Assembly: GCF_007856155.1 (NCBI RefSeq)
Contig: NZ_CP042266.1
Coordinates: 2,480,001 to 2,544,000 of the forward strand
Direction of reading: 5' to 3'
Source of the DNA: Streptomyces qinzhouensis
GTDB lineage: Bacteria; Actinomycetota; Actinomycetes; Streptomycetales; Streptomycetaceae
DNA: 64,000 nucleotides
The position numbers were made by a program, and so were the translations under genes. Shown here one piece after another: positions 54,632 to 62,385 of this stretch (position 1 is its first letter; each line of letters starts with the position of its first letter). The notes below the pieces were generated by a model that saw nothing but the letters and a program-made list of their open reading frames with translations, was not told the DNA's origin and made no database searches.

Positions 54632-54757
54632 TCAGGCGTTCTTGTACTCGGTGTCGTCCGCAGTGTCGAAGGTCTCGGTGCCCAGCGTCACCTCGACGAC
54701 AGCGCCCGCGTCCAGCACGACGGGCGCCTCGTAGACCGCAGTGAGGGTGTCTTCCAT
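54632..54757 (-). CDS. Lasso peptide precursor
   Basis: This 41-residue gene has AAGGAG 6 bp before its ATG. The leader (residues 1-25) contains YEAPVVLDAG, the Tyr-x-x-Pro-x-x-Leu recognition motif, and ends Thr24-Leu25, giving the conserved Thr at position -2. The predicted core is GTETFDTADDTEYKNA (residues 26-41). Gly1 can be joined to Asp9 in a nine-residue ring, leaving a seven-residue tail in which Tyr13 and Lys14 are candidate steric plugs. Asp6-Thr7 inside the ring is the candidate site for aspartimide formation by the cluster's PIMT. The core is strongly acidic, unlike most described lasso peptides. Cyclase, B1, B2 and methyltransferase genes follow on the same strand. Confidence 0.9.
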   Translation of the reverse strand: MEDTLTAVYEAPVVLDAGAVVEVTLGTETFDTADDTEYKNA

Positions 54758-54916
54758 AGCGTTCTCCTTCACTCGCCGCCCCGTGCGCATCCTGATGAGC
54801 GCACAGCCGGGCGGGATGTTCCAGTCCGGCTGTCACTGGCGTTCACGCTGCCGGGCTGTGACCGACAGTCAACTGGCCTACACGCACCGCGAGTAGAGTC
54901 CGGGCCGGGCCAGGCC

Positions 54917-54931
54917 GTATATCGGGTATAC
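54917..54931. promoter_or_regulatory. Small inverted repeat before the XRE/TPR regulator
   Basis: GTATATCGGGTATAC has GTATA/TATAC arms around a 5-bp centre and lies 15 bp before the regulator start, within the 189-bp region divergent from the lasso precursor. It may be an operator or a -10 region. Confidence 0.35.
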
Positions 54932-54946
54932 GAGGGCGAGGACCCC

Positions 54947-56323
54947 ATGACCCAGCGCATGCCGAACCACCAGCTCAGCGAACTGATCGAGGAATCCGGG
55001 CTGCCGTACGACGGCATCGCCCGCGCCGTGAGAGCGGTCGCGACAGAAAGCGGCCAGCACCTGGGGACCAACAAATCGGCTGTCCACCACTGGGTGGCGG
55101 GCGTCGTGCCGTCCGGTTCGACGCCGCAGTACCTGGCCGAAGCACTCTCCCGCCGCCTCGGCCGGCGCATCACCCGAGAGGACCTCGGCCTGCCCTCCCC
55201 GGGCAGCGGTGAAGATGGCAGCATCGGACTGACACTCGACTTCGACCCCGTCGAAATCCTGGCCGCCATCGGGAAGGCTGACGTGAACCGCCGTAGATTC
55301 CTCTCCGCCTCCGCCTACTCCATGGCCGCCGCCGCCCTGCCGCTGGAGACCGTCCGGGAAACCGCCGCCCGCGCCCGGGCCGCCGCGAGCGGGGCCATGG
55401 CCGGACACGCCGATGTCGCAGCCGTACGGGACATGGTCCGCTTCTTCATGGACATGGACGAACGCCACGGCGGGCAGCACGGACGCTCAGCCTTCGTCCA
55501 GTACCTCGTCACCGACGTACTCGACCTGTGCCGGTCCCGCTTCAGCAGTGAACAGGCCCGCGCCGAGGCCCTGTCCGTCGCCTCAGCAGGCGCCCACCTG
55601 GCCGGGTGGAAGGCATACGACAGCGGCGAACAAGGACTCGCACAGCGCTACTACCTGCAATCACTGGCCCTCGCCCGCGAATCCGGTATCCCCGGCCAGG
55701 ACGGCTTCGTCATGCGCACCATGTCCCAACAGGGCATGAAACTCCACCGGGCCGAACACTGCCTCGCCCTCGCCGAAACCGGCTGGGCACGCGCCCGGGG
55801 CCGGGTCGACGGCCAGACCGAAGCCCTGTTCGCCATCACGCACGCCCACGCGCTCGCCAAGACCGGACAGACCAATCGAGCCCTGGCCGGCGCCAAGCAG
55901 GCCCACGCCTCACTCACGGCCGGGGCCGACGACCAAGTGCCCTTCTGGGCCCTGGTCTGGGGGCCACCGGCCGCCACCGTCCACTCCCGAACCGCGAAGG
56001 TCTTCGAAACCCTCGGCGACCGCCCCAATGCCGCCCGCCAGTACGCCACCGCCGCCGCCAGCCGCCCCGGCGCCACCTACGCGCGGATCATCGCCCTCGA
56101 CCTCGTCGCCGAGGCCGAACAGCAGGCCAAACAGGGCAGCATCGAGCAGGCATGCGCCACCTGGACCCGAGCCATCAACACCATGGACGGCGTGCGGTCC
56201 GCTCGTACCCGCAAGGCCATCCGCTCCCTCCGCGGCGAACTGAACATCTACCGCGCCCGGGGTCTGCGATGCGCGACCGAACTCGACGAGCACGCACGGG
56301 CCTTCCTCGCCAACCAGCGCTGA
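54947..56323 (+). CDS. XRE-like/TPR regulator divergent from the lasso operon
   Basis: This 458-residue protein has an N-terminal helix-turn-helix region (LSELIEESGLPYDGIARAVR, NKSAVHHWVAGVVPSGSTPQ, YLAEALSRRLGRRITREDLG). A Tat-like segment NRRRFLSASAYSMAAAALP sits at about residue 110, followed by a helical TPR-like domain (EQGLAQRYYLQSLALARESG, TNRALAGAKQAHASLTAGAD, FETLGDRPNAARQYATAAAS). It shares the layout of the regulator at 37.2-38.7 kb. Its position opposite the precursor gene makes it the likely pathway regulator; this is inferred. Confidence 0.84.
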   Translation: MTQRMPNHQLSELIEESGLPYDGIARAVRAVATESGQHLGTNKSAVHHWVAGVVPSGSTPQYLAEALSRRLGRRITREDLGLPSPGSGEDGSIGLTLDFDPVEILAAIGKADVNRRRFLSASAYSMAAAALPLETVRETAARARAAASGAMAGHADVAAVRDMVRFFMDMDERHGGQHGRSAFVQYLVTDVLDLCRSRFSSEQARAEALSVASAGAHLAGWKAYDSGEQGLAQRYYLQSLALARESGIPGQDGFVMRTMSQQGMKLHRAEHCLALAETGWARARGRVDGQTEALFAITHAHALAKTGQTNRALAGAKQAHASLTAGADDQVPFWALVWGPPAATVHSRTAKVFETLGDRPNAARQYATAAASRPGATYARIIALDLVAEAEQQAKQGSIEQACATWTRAINTMDGVRSARTRKAIRSLRGELNIYRARGLRCATELDEHARAFLANQR

Positions 56324-56932
56324 CCGGAAAGCTCCACCGACGCCGGAACTCGCTGTCAAACCGGTCAGACGCCCGACACGCTCCCCGCCTACCTCCGCGA
56401 TTTCACGGGCGCAATCTTCGGGCTCATGGACGCCCTCGGGATCGGTGACCATGAGGTCTTCCCTTCCCCCGGTGACGCGCGATATCACAGGGACCTTGGG
56501 GCCCGATCAAGTCGAGTGACGTGGGAGGGGGGTGCAGGGTCGCCCCCTGGGGGCACCCCCAAAGGCAGCTTTGGGGGCCGACCGGCGAACAGGAGGGTTC
56601 GCCCTCGGGCGGTGCATCGCCGGCGGCGAGGAGGTGAGCCCGGAGGCATCCGACCCACCCGCACCCGACAAGACCGACGCCCTACCCCCCGTCGCAACGG
56701 TCACCCATCTTTTGAGCCCCGCCGGCGTCTGAGGCGCAGGAGAGACCCGCACGCAGCGGGCCGCCCACCCCCGGGGCACGGGGACGCAGGGCCCGCACCA
56801 TGCGGAAAGGGGCATCCCCGGGCACGGGGACCGCACCCCACAGCGGGAGGCGACCTTGTGGGGAGGGGGAGAATAGACGCTGGACCCGTGCCGCCGCGCC
56901 CATTCCGCGCGCCCCGCCCCGAAGGACGTGAC
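56324..56932. other. Intergenic region at right edge of the accessory island
   Basis: About 600 bp without a supported gene. It contains copy C of the interspersed element. After it, around 56700-56880, is a GC-rich stretch with short inverted repeats such as GCACGGGGACGCAGGGCCCG. Confidence 0.5.
56504..56699 (-). repeat. Interspersed intergenic element, copy C (right flank of island)
   Basis: This is the longest copy. Its reverse complement matches copy A (14989-15051) at its outer end and copy B (44735-44879) over most of its length. It includes a hairpin CTGGGGGCACCCCCA near 56548. The same end (GATCA...) of copies B and C points into the island. Confidence 0.75.
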
Positions 56933-57274
56933 ATGACCGAGGCCCCTCAGGGACACCGCAAGCCGCGCCCCGCCGCGCTGCTGTTCGAGCCTGCGGAGGC
57001 CGTCGCCGATCCGGAGCACTTCTTCGACCTGGAGGCGATGGACGATCCGCGCGCCCTGCTCGCCCGGGCGACCGAGCTGACGCTGGCGTTCCGCGCGGCG
57101 ACGGACCGGGCGGTGGAGTATCAGGCGCTGGCGGCCGCGCAGCTCGCGGACCCGCGGCGGTTCGACCGGATGACGCCCGGGGACATCGCCGAGCGCGCGG
57201 GCTGGACCGAGGACTACGCGCGGAAGATGATCGAATTCGGCCGGGGCCTGGCCCGCGAGGACGGGCACGCGTAG
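56933..57274 (+). CDS. Small conserved actinobacterial protein
   Basis: The protein is 113 residues from the ATG at 56933, with GAAGGA upstream. It contains ALLFEPAEAVADPEHFFDLE, MDDPRALLARATELTLAFRA and a helical C terminus, MTPGDIAERAGWTEDYARKM, that resembles a helix-turn-helix but is too short for a confident call. It ends LAREDGHA. That 3' end is copied several times in the DNA downstream. Function unknown. Confidence 0.68.
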   Translation: MTEAPQGHRKPRPAALLFEPAEAVADPEHFFDLEAMDDPRALLARATELTLAFRAATDRAVEYQALAAAQLADPRRFDRMTPGDIAERAGWTEDYARKMIEFGRGLAREDGHA

Positions 57275-57413
57275 GGCAGTGGACACGCCCGGCCGACCGG
57301 CCCACGAGGACGGGCACGCGTAAAGCGGAGGCCTCGGGCCCGCGCCCGCGCCGCGAGGACGGGCACGCGCAACGCGGAGGTCCCGGGCGCGAGCCCGCGA
57401 GGGCGGGCACGCG
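57255..57413 (+). repeat. 49-bp tandem repeat derived from the 3' end of the preceding gene
   Basis: GCGAGGACGGGCACGCG ends the preceding gene at 57255-57271 and recurs with slight changes at 57303-57320, 57353-57369 and 57397-57413. Spacing is about 49, 49 and 44 bp. The intervening AAMGCGGAGG..CCGGGC sequence is also shared by the later copies. Only the first copy is coding. Confidence 0.85.
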
Positions 57414-57556
57414 CAACGGGCGGGACCACCCCTGGCAGCAAGCCGCCGCATGGCACCTGGCATATGCCGGGCCGCAAGATACCCCCTCCCACCCCGCCCT
57501 GTCATCGTTTCGCCGACAGAGTGGAATCGTGCGATCACTCCCGGTACACCTGGAGT

Positions 57557-58231
57557 ATGAGCGCCTCCACGAGTGCACCGTTACGCAACGACCACCGCCT
57601 GCCGCACGCCTCCGCGGAGGAGGACCGCCGGCAGGAGAGCGCGCGAGGGGCGGCCCGGATCACGGCCGCCGGGGCCGACTGGCTGGCCGCGGCGGGAGCG
57701 GGCCCGCGCCCTCAGGCGGAGCGCTGTCCCGGCGCGCCCGCCGTGCTGTCGTGCGGGCGGCTCTTCGACGTGGTGAGCGCACCCGCGGTGTTCGGGCGGC
57801 TGCTGCTGGACCGGATGTGGGAGGAGGGCCCGGGGTCGGGCCCGGTCGCGGCCCACCGGGGCCGGATGCTGGTCTTCACGACGCCGGGTACGGCGGCCCG
57901 GCTGCCGGCCCTGCTGAGCTGGGAGGAGTGGGGCGGTTTCGTACCGGCGCTGATGTTCCACGGCCGGGGGGACGCCGTCACGGTCCCCCCACTGGCCGCG
58001 CCGGGCGGGGGCGACCCCGGGGTCGCGCCGCGCTGGCTGGTCGCGCCGGGGGCCCGGCACCCCTGGCTGCCGGGCCCCGAGGTGCTGCTCTGGGCCTGTG
58101 TACGGGCCGTGAAGGCGGCGCGGGCGGTCGCCGGAGCCGTCCGTACGGGCGCCCCGGCGGGGCCGTACGGACCGATTTCTCCTCTCCCGGATCCGGGTGC
58201 TAATGTCTACGACGTCAGCAGGCGCCGCTAG
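57557..58231 (+). CDS. Conserved hypothetical protein adjoining tRNA-Lys
   Basis: This 224-residue protein contains CPGAPAVLSCGRLFDVVSAP, FGRLLLDRMWEEGPGSGPV and RMLVFTTPGTAARLPALLSW, followed by EEWGGFVPALMFHGRGDAVT. This resembles the N-terminal part of Streptomyces bifunctional primase/polymerase-like proteins, but the catalytic acids are not evident. It is a comparison from memory. Its TAG stop (58229-58231) lies inside the tRNA-Lys gene, positions 8-10 of the tRNA, so the mRNA may be cut by RNase P processing. Confidence 0.7.
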   Translation: MSASTSAPLRNDHRLPHASAEEDRRQESARGAARITAAGADWLAAAGAGPRPQAERCPGAPAVLSCGRLFDVVSAPAVFGRLLLDRMWEEGPGSGPVAAHRGRMLVFTTPGTAARLPALLSWEEWGGFVPALMFHGRGDAVTVPPLAAPGGGDPGVAPRWLVAPGARHPWLPGPEVLLWACVRAVKAARAVAGAVRTGAPAGPYGPISPLPDPGANVYDVSRRR

Positions 58232-58295
58232 CTCAGTTGGTTAGAGCAGCTGACTCTTAATCAGCGGGTCCGGGGTTCGAGTCCCTGGCGGCGCA
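58222..58295 (+). tRNA. tRNA-Lys (anticodon CTT)
   Basis: The acceptor stem GCGCCGC (58222-58228) pairs with GCGGCGC (58288-58294), discriminator A58295. The D arm is GCTC AGTTGGTTA GAGC. The anticodon stem GCTGA/TCAGC frames CTCTTAA with anticodon CTT at 58256-58258, and the T arm contains GGGTTCGAGTCCC. CCA is not encoded. Confidence 0.97.
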
Positions 58296-58303
58296 CAGAC
58301 GGG

Positions 58304-58336
58304 AAAAGCCCCCTCGCGAGAGCGAGGGGGCTTTTT
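58304..58336 (+). terminator. Intrinsic terminator after tRNA-Lys
   Basis: AAAAGCCCCCTCGC (58304-58317) pairs perfectly over 14 bp with 58322-58335 around GAGA, followed by T. It also lies 32 bp past the stop of the convergent protease gene. Confidence 0.92.
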
Positions 58337-58367
58337 CGTGCCCCAGGAGGCCCCTGAGGCCACCGCC

Positions 58368-59720
58368 TCAACCGGTGCTGATCTTGACGGTCCAGGCGCC
58401 CGTCGCCGTACGGTCGGCGACTTCGATCCGGATCCGCTCCCCCGACCCTCCGGCGAGAGTGAACGTTTCTCCAACCCCCAGCGGCGCATCCGCCAGCTTC
58501 GGATAGACCGACCGGTCCCAGCACGCCTCCGTCTCCGGATGGGTATCGATCACCTCGACCGGACCGCCGCCGGAGACCGTGTCGGCGCGGACCCGGTAGA
58601 GGAGGATGCCCTCGGTACAGGTCGTCCGGTCGTTGCCGGCCGCGCCGCGCGCCTCGATCGCCAGGGCCGTGCCGGCGCCGGTACGGACGACGGCGAGCCG
58701 GGTGCCGAGCGCCCCGCCCGGGGCGGGCGCCGCGCCCACCGGCTCCAGGGTGATCATCTCGGGCCGGGTGACACAGCGCACGTCCCCGGTGGCGAGCCAG
58801 CCCAGTTTCCACTTGTGCCAGGCGAACAGGTCGGGCGCGAGTCCGAACTGGCTGCCCATGACGTCCCAGTCGCCGACGTAGGTGTCCCAGTCGCCCTTGC
58901 CGTCGACGGGCCGCTGATAGAGGTCCGGCAGGTCGAAGACGTGCCCGGTCTCATGGGCCAGGACGTTCCGGTCCGGCGGGTGCTGTTCGAAGACGGTCAC
59001 GACGCGCCGCAGACCGGTGCCGTCGTAGGTCATGGGCTGAGCGAAGTTGACGACCTTGGTGGCGTCGGAGTCCACTCCGGGCGCGTCGGGGTCCGCGACC
59101 AGATAGACGATGTCGTACCGGGAGAAGTCGACGGTACGGTCGGCCGCGCCGAGGGCGTCCCGGAGGAAGGTCCGCCGCTGCCCGGCGCCCCAGTCCCGCC
59201 GTATCCCGTAGTCGGTGGACGCCTTCGGCATCCGTACCCATGCGGGCTGCGGATGGGCCCGCAACGCGAACCGGCCGTAGGAGGCGCGCTCGAAGAAGGC
59301 GCTGGTGGCCGGGAAATGGTCGGCGGTCAGCTGGGCCGGAGTGGTGCGCGGGGCCGAGTCGGGGAAAGAGAGGAACACCATCACGGCGTCGAGGCTCCGG
59401 ACGGGCCGGGGATAGGCGGTGTTCCAGGTGTCGAGCCCCAGGGAGTGGTGCGCGGGCGTACGGGCCAGCGCACAGGAGGCGGACGAGGCCTTGGCCACGG
59501 CCGGTCCCGCGACGAGGGAGGTGGCCGCGAGGGCCAGCAGGGAGGTCAGCGCGGCGGCCGCGCTGCGGGCCCGGCTGCGCTCACCGCCCGTACCACCCGC
59601 CCCACCGTTCGCTCGGCCACCATCGCCCCGGCCGCCCGCGGCCCCGGAACCGTCCGATCCGCACAGACGCCCGCCTCCCACACTCCCGGGTGGACCCGTG
59701 GGTGACTGCTGACGCTCCAC
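58368..59720 (-). CDS. Secreted M6-like zinc metalloprotease
   Basis: The protein is 450 residues from a GTG preceded by GGAGG. About 50 Gly-rich residues precede a signal sequence, AAAALTSLLALAATSLVAGP ending AVAKA, so the n-region is unusually long. The catalytic zinc motif is NVLAHETGHVFDLPDLYQRP (HExxH with a downstream Asp), typical of immune-inhibitor-A/M6-type peptidases. DWDVMGSQFGLAPDLFAWHK and KWKLGWLATGDVRCVTRPEM follow. The C-terminal 100 residues form a beta-rich domain. Extracellular proteolysis during growth or development is likely. Confidence 0.87.
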   Translation of the reverse strand: MERQQSPTGPPGSVGGGRLCGSDGSGAAGGRGDGGRANGGAGGTGGERSRARSAAAALTSLLALAATSLVAGPAVAKASSASCALARTPAHHSLGLDTWNTAYPRPVRSLDAVMVFLSFPDSAPRTTPAQLTADHFPATSAFFERASYGRFALRAHPQPAWVRMPKASTDYGIRRDWGAGQRRTFLRDALGAADRTVDFSRYDIVYLVADPDAPGVDSDATKVVNFAQPMTYDGTGLRRVVTVFEQHPPDRNVLAHETGHVFDLPDLYQRPVDGKGDWDTYVGDWDVMGSQFGLAPDLFAWHKWKLGWLATGDVRCVTRPEMITLEPVGAAPAPGGALGTRLAVVRTGAGTALAIEARGAAGNDRTTCTEGILLYRVRADTVSGGGPVEVIDTHPETEACWDRSVYPKLADAPLGVGETFTLAGGSGERIRIEVADRTATGAWTVKISTG

Positions 59721-60246
59721 GTCGACCTCCGGCTGCGGAAAGGCTGCGGAATGAGGGACACCTCGACCACCTTGTGCGGGTTTCCAGCCGTACGACCACT
59801 TCCGATGCCCCAGTCGGGTGACCGCTCCGACACCGGCCCGAAACCGAGCTGAGACCACGGGGCGGTGGACACTTGCGGAGGCACCATCCGGATCAGCGGT
59901 TCCGGTCAATGAAGTATCAGATCGAAGACATGAGGCGAATAACTTCGGACACAGGTACGCAGAAACGATCTGTCAGAGACTGTCGGGACACCGCGCCACG
60001 GCGGTGAAGGTGGAACGGCCCACAGGGCAGCCTCTATGATCGGCACACTTTCCCCGGTCCGTTTCCTCAACGTTCCTGAGCTTTCCTCAACTTTCCACAT
60101 CTATACCTTGGTTTCCCTGCTTTAGGTTGTTTTTGGATCTCTGCCGATCGTTCCCCGGCGGCTCTCGTCCGCCTCGGCCGGTCGACGGTTCGTCTGACGC
60201 ATTCCGACCACATCCACGACACAACTGCACTGCGGGAGTGAAAGCG
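59721..60246. other. Divergent promoter region between protease and c-di-GMP genes
   Basis: About 525 bp without a gene. The part from 59900 to 60140 is clearly richer in A/T than the rest of the window, with repeated TTTCCTCAAC (around 60060 and 60082), and probably carries the promoters. I looked for a BldD box (TNAC-N5-GTNA) and did not find a clear one. Confidence 0.5.
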
Positions 60247-62034
60247 GTGAGCGGAACCCCCGAAGGAACAGGGCCCGGGCGGGACTATCGGGCCGCGTTC
60301 GACGCGGCACCCCTCCCCATGGCCGTCGTCGGCGCCGACGGCCTCGTCACCGGGGCGAACCCGGCCTTCGCCGGTCTCTTCGGCGGGGACACGACGGGCC
60401 GCAGCGCCGAGGAGCTCACGGGACTGGCGGCCGACCACGACAACCGGAAGACCTATCGCGACGTCCTGCGCGGCCGGCGTCCCCGGCTCTGCTGCACCCG
60501 CCGCGTCAAACGCGCCGACGGCGGCACGCTGTGGGCGGAGATCACCCTCACCCCGCTGACCGGCCCCGGCGAGAACGGCCGGGACGGCGACAACGGCCGG
60601 GGCGGTGCGGACAGCGGGGACGGGCGCGGCGCTCTCCTGTGCGTCACGGACGTCGGCGAACGGCGGGAGCTGCGCGCCCGTCTGCGCCATCTGGAGATGC
60701 ACGACGCGGTGACCAAACTGCCGAACCGGGCGCTGTTCTTCGAACGGCTCACGGCCGTGCTGGAGTCCGCCGCGTACGAGCGGGGCGCCACCGGCCGGAT
60801 CGGGCTCTGCTATCTCGACCTCGACGGCTTCAAGGCGGTCAACGACACGCTCGGGCACCGCATCGGCGACAAACTGCTGACGGCCGTCGCGGCCCGGCTC
60901 GCCGAGTGCGCGGAGAGCGTGGGCGCGTCCCGGGGCGGCGGCCATCTGGTGGCCCGGCTGGGCGGCGACGAATTCGCCGTACTCGTCGAGGAGTCCACGG
61001 GTACGGAGCAGCTCGCCGATCTGGCCAGATCGGTGCTGGCGGCGCTGCAGCGACCGTTCGACCTCGACGGGCAGCGGCTCTCGGTGTCGGCGTCGATCGG
61101 CGTGGTCGAGCGGGCGGCGGCCGGGACGTCGGCGACGGCTCTGATGCAGGCCGCGGATACCACCCTCTACTGGGCCAAAGAGGACGGAAAGGCCCGCTGG
61201 ACGCTCTTCGACCCGGAGCGGAACGCCCACCGGATGACCCGGCAGGCGCTCTCCTCCTCGCTCCGCCCGGCTCTGGAGCGGGGCGAGTTCGCGCTGGAGT
61301 ACCAGCCGCTGGTGGGGCTGGCGGACGGGGTCACACACGGGGTGGAGGCGCTGGTGCGCTGGCACCATCCGCGGTTCGGGACCCTGGCGCCGAATCGGTT
61401 CGTCGGAATCGCCGAGGAGGACGGGTCGATCGTCCAGCTGGGCCGCTGGGTGCTGCGGACGGCCTGCCGGCAGGCCCGGCGCTGGCAGCTCGACCATCCG
61501 GGGAGCCGGTCGCTGTTCGTGAGCGTCAATGTCGCCGTACGGCAGGTATGGGACTCGGATCTGGTGGCGGACGTGGCCCAGACCCTGGAGGAGACCGGGC
61601 TGCCGGCGCATCTGCTCCAGCTGGAGCTGACGGAGTCGGCGGTGATGGGATCGGCCGGGCGGCCGTTGCAGGCGCTCCAGGCGCTGAGCGATATGGGGGT
61701 ACGGATCGCGATCGACGACTTCGGTACGGGCTACTCGAATCTGGCCTATCTGAGCCGGCTGCCGGTCTCGGCGCTCAAGCTGGACGGCTCGTTCGTCCGC
61801 GGTTTCCAGGACGAGGCGCATCCGAACCCCGCCGACGAGACGATCGTGGAGGCGCTGGTGCAGTTGGCGCACCGGCTGGGGCTGACCGTGACGGCGGAGT
61901 GTGTGGAGACCGCGGGGCAGGCGGCGCGGCTGCGGCGGATCGGCTGCGACAGCGGACAGGGCTGGCTCTACTCGCGGGCGGTGCCGCCGGACCGGATCGC
62001 CGAACTGGTCGGCCTCACCGCGCTCCCGGCCTGA
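60247..62034 (+). CDS. cdgA: PAS-GGDEF-EAL cyclic-di-GMP enzyme (CdgA type)
   Basis: This 595-residue cytosolic protein has a PAS domain (FDAAPLPMAVVGADGLVTGA), a diguanylate cyclase domain (DAVTKLPNRALFFERLTAVL, CYLDLDGFKAVNDTLGHRIG, LVARLGGDEFAVLVEE) and a phosphodiesterase domain (GVEALVRWHHPRFGTLAPNR, LQLELTESAV, IAIDDFGTGYSNLAYLSRLP, AECVETAGQ). Both GGDEF and EAL signatures are intact. I chose the GTG at 60247 because GGGAG lies 8 bp upstream; a GTG three codons earlier is possible. In S. coelicolor CdgA (SCO2817) controls development and is a BldD target; position and domains match. Confidence 0.92.
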   Translation: MSGTPEGTGPGRDYRAAFDAAPLPMAVVGADGLVTGANPAFAGLFGGDTTGRSAEELTGLAADHDNRKTYRDVLRGRRPRLCCTRRVKRADGGTLWAEITLTPLTGPGENGRDGDNGRGGADSGDGRGALLCVTDVGERRELRARLRHLEMHDAVTKLPNRALFFERLTAVLESAAYERGATGRIGLCYLDLDGFKAVNDTLGHRIGDKLLTAVAARLAECAESVGASRGGGHLVARLGGDEFAVLVEESTGTEQLADLARSVLAALQRPFDLDGQRLSVSASIGVVERAAAGTSATALMQAADTTLYWAKEDGKARWTLFDPERNAHRMTRQALSSSLRPALERGEFALEYQPLVGLADGVTHGVEALVRWHHPRFGTLAPNRFVGIAEEDGSIVQLGRWVLRTACRQARRWQLDHPGSRSLFVSVNVAVRQVWDSDLVADVAQTLEETGLPAHLLQLELTESAVMGSAGRPLQALQALSDMGVRIAIDDFGTGYSNLAYLSRLPVSALKLDGSFVRGFQDEAHPNPADETIVEALVQLAHRLGLTVTAECVETAGQAARLRRIGCDSGQGWLYSRAVPPDRIAELVGLTALPA

Positions 62035-62385
62035 CCGCCCGCCCGCCCGGCCCGCCGGGGCACCGGCCTCACCGGGCGCCCGGCGGGACGACGCGCCCGG
62101 CGGGAACGGCCCACCCGGCGGGGCGACGCGCCCGGCCGACCGCACGCCCGGCCCGGCCGTGCACCGCCCCGACCGCGCGCCCGGCGTGAACCGCGCGCCC
62201 CGCGGAAATGGGTACCGCCCCCGCCCGGGATGAACATCCGGGCGGGGGCGGTGTTGTGGGGGGAATACGGTGGTTCTGTTCTCCGGTACCGGTGACGCGT
62301 TCAGTGCAGGTGGTACCGGATGGTGCTCAGGGGCCGGATGGTGCTGTGGGGGGCGGCCCCTGATTCCGCGGCCTTCCGGCCGGGG
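62035..62385. other. Intergenic region between convergent cdgA and chitinase genes
   Basis: About 350 bp. From 62036 to 62205 it is a degenerate array of CGCCCGGCGGGAMSG-like units, and the remainder holds a terminator hairpin and a GGTACCGGATGGTGCTSWGG direct repeat near 62310-62350. No gene is seen. Confidence 0.55.
62214..62252. terminator. Hairpin between convergent cdgA and chitinase genes
   Basis: ACCGCCCCCGCCCGG (62214-62228) pairs perfectly over 15 bp with 62238-62252 around a 9-nt loop. It can serve both converging genes. Confidence 0.8.

Noticed and set aside
58222..58295. tRNA-Lys as an integration site for a mobile element
   Set aside because: No integrase and no repeated tRNA 3' end was seen nearby; the accessory island ends at about 56.5 kb.
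59900..60246. BldD box upstream of cdgA
   Set aside because: Regulation by BldD is known for the S. coelicolor orthologue, but I could not find a TNAC-N5-GTNA site by eye here.
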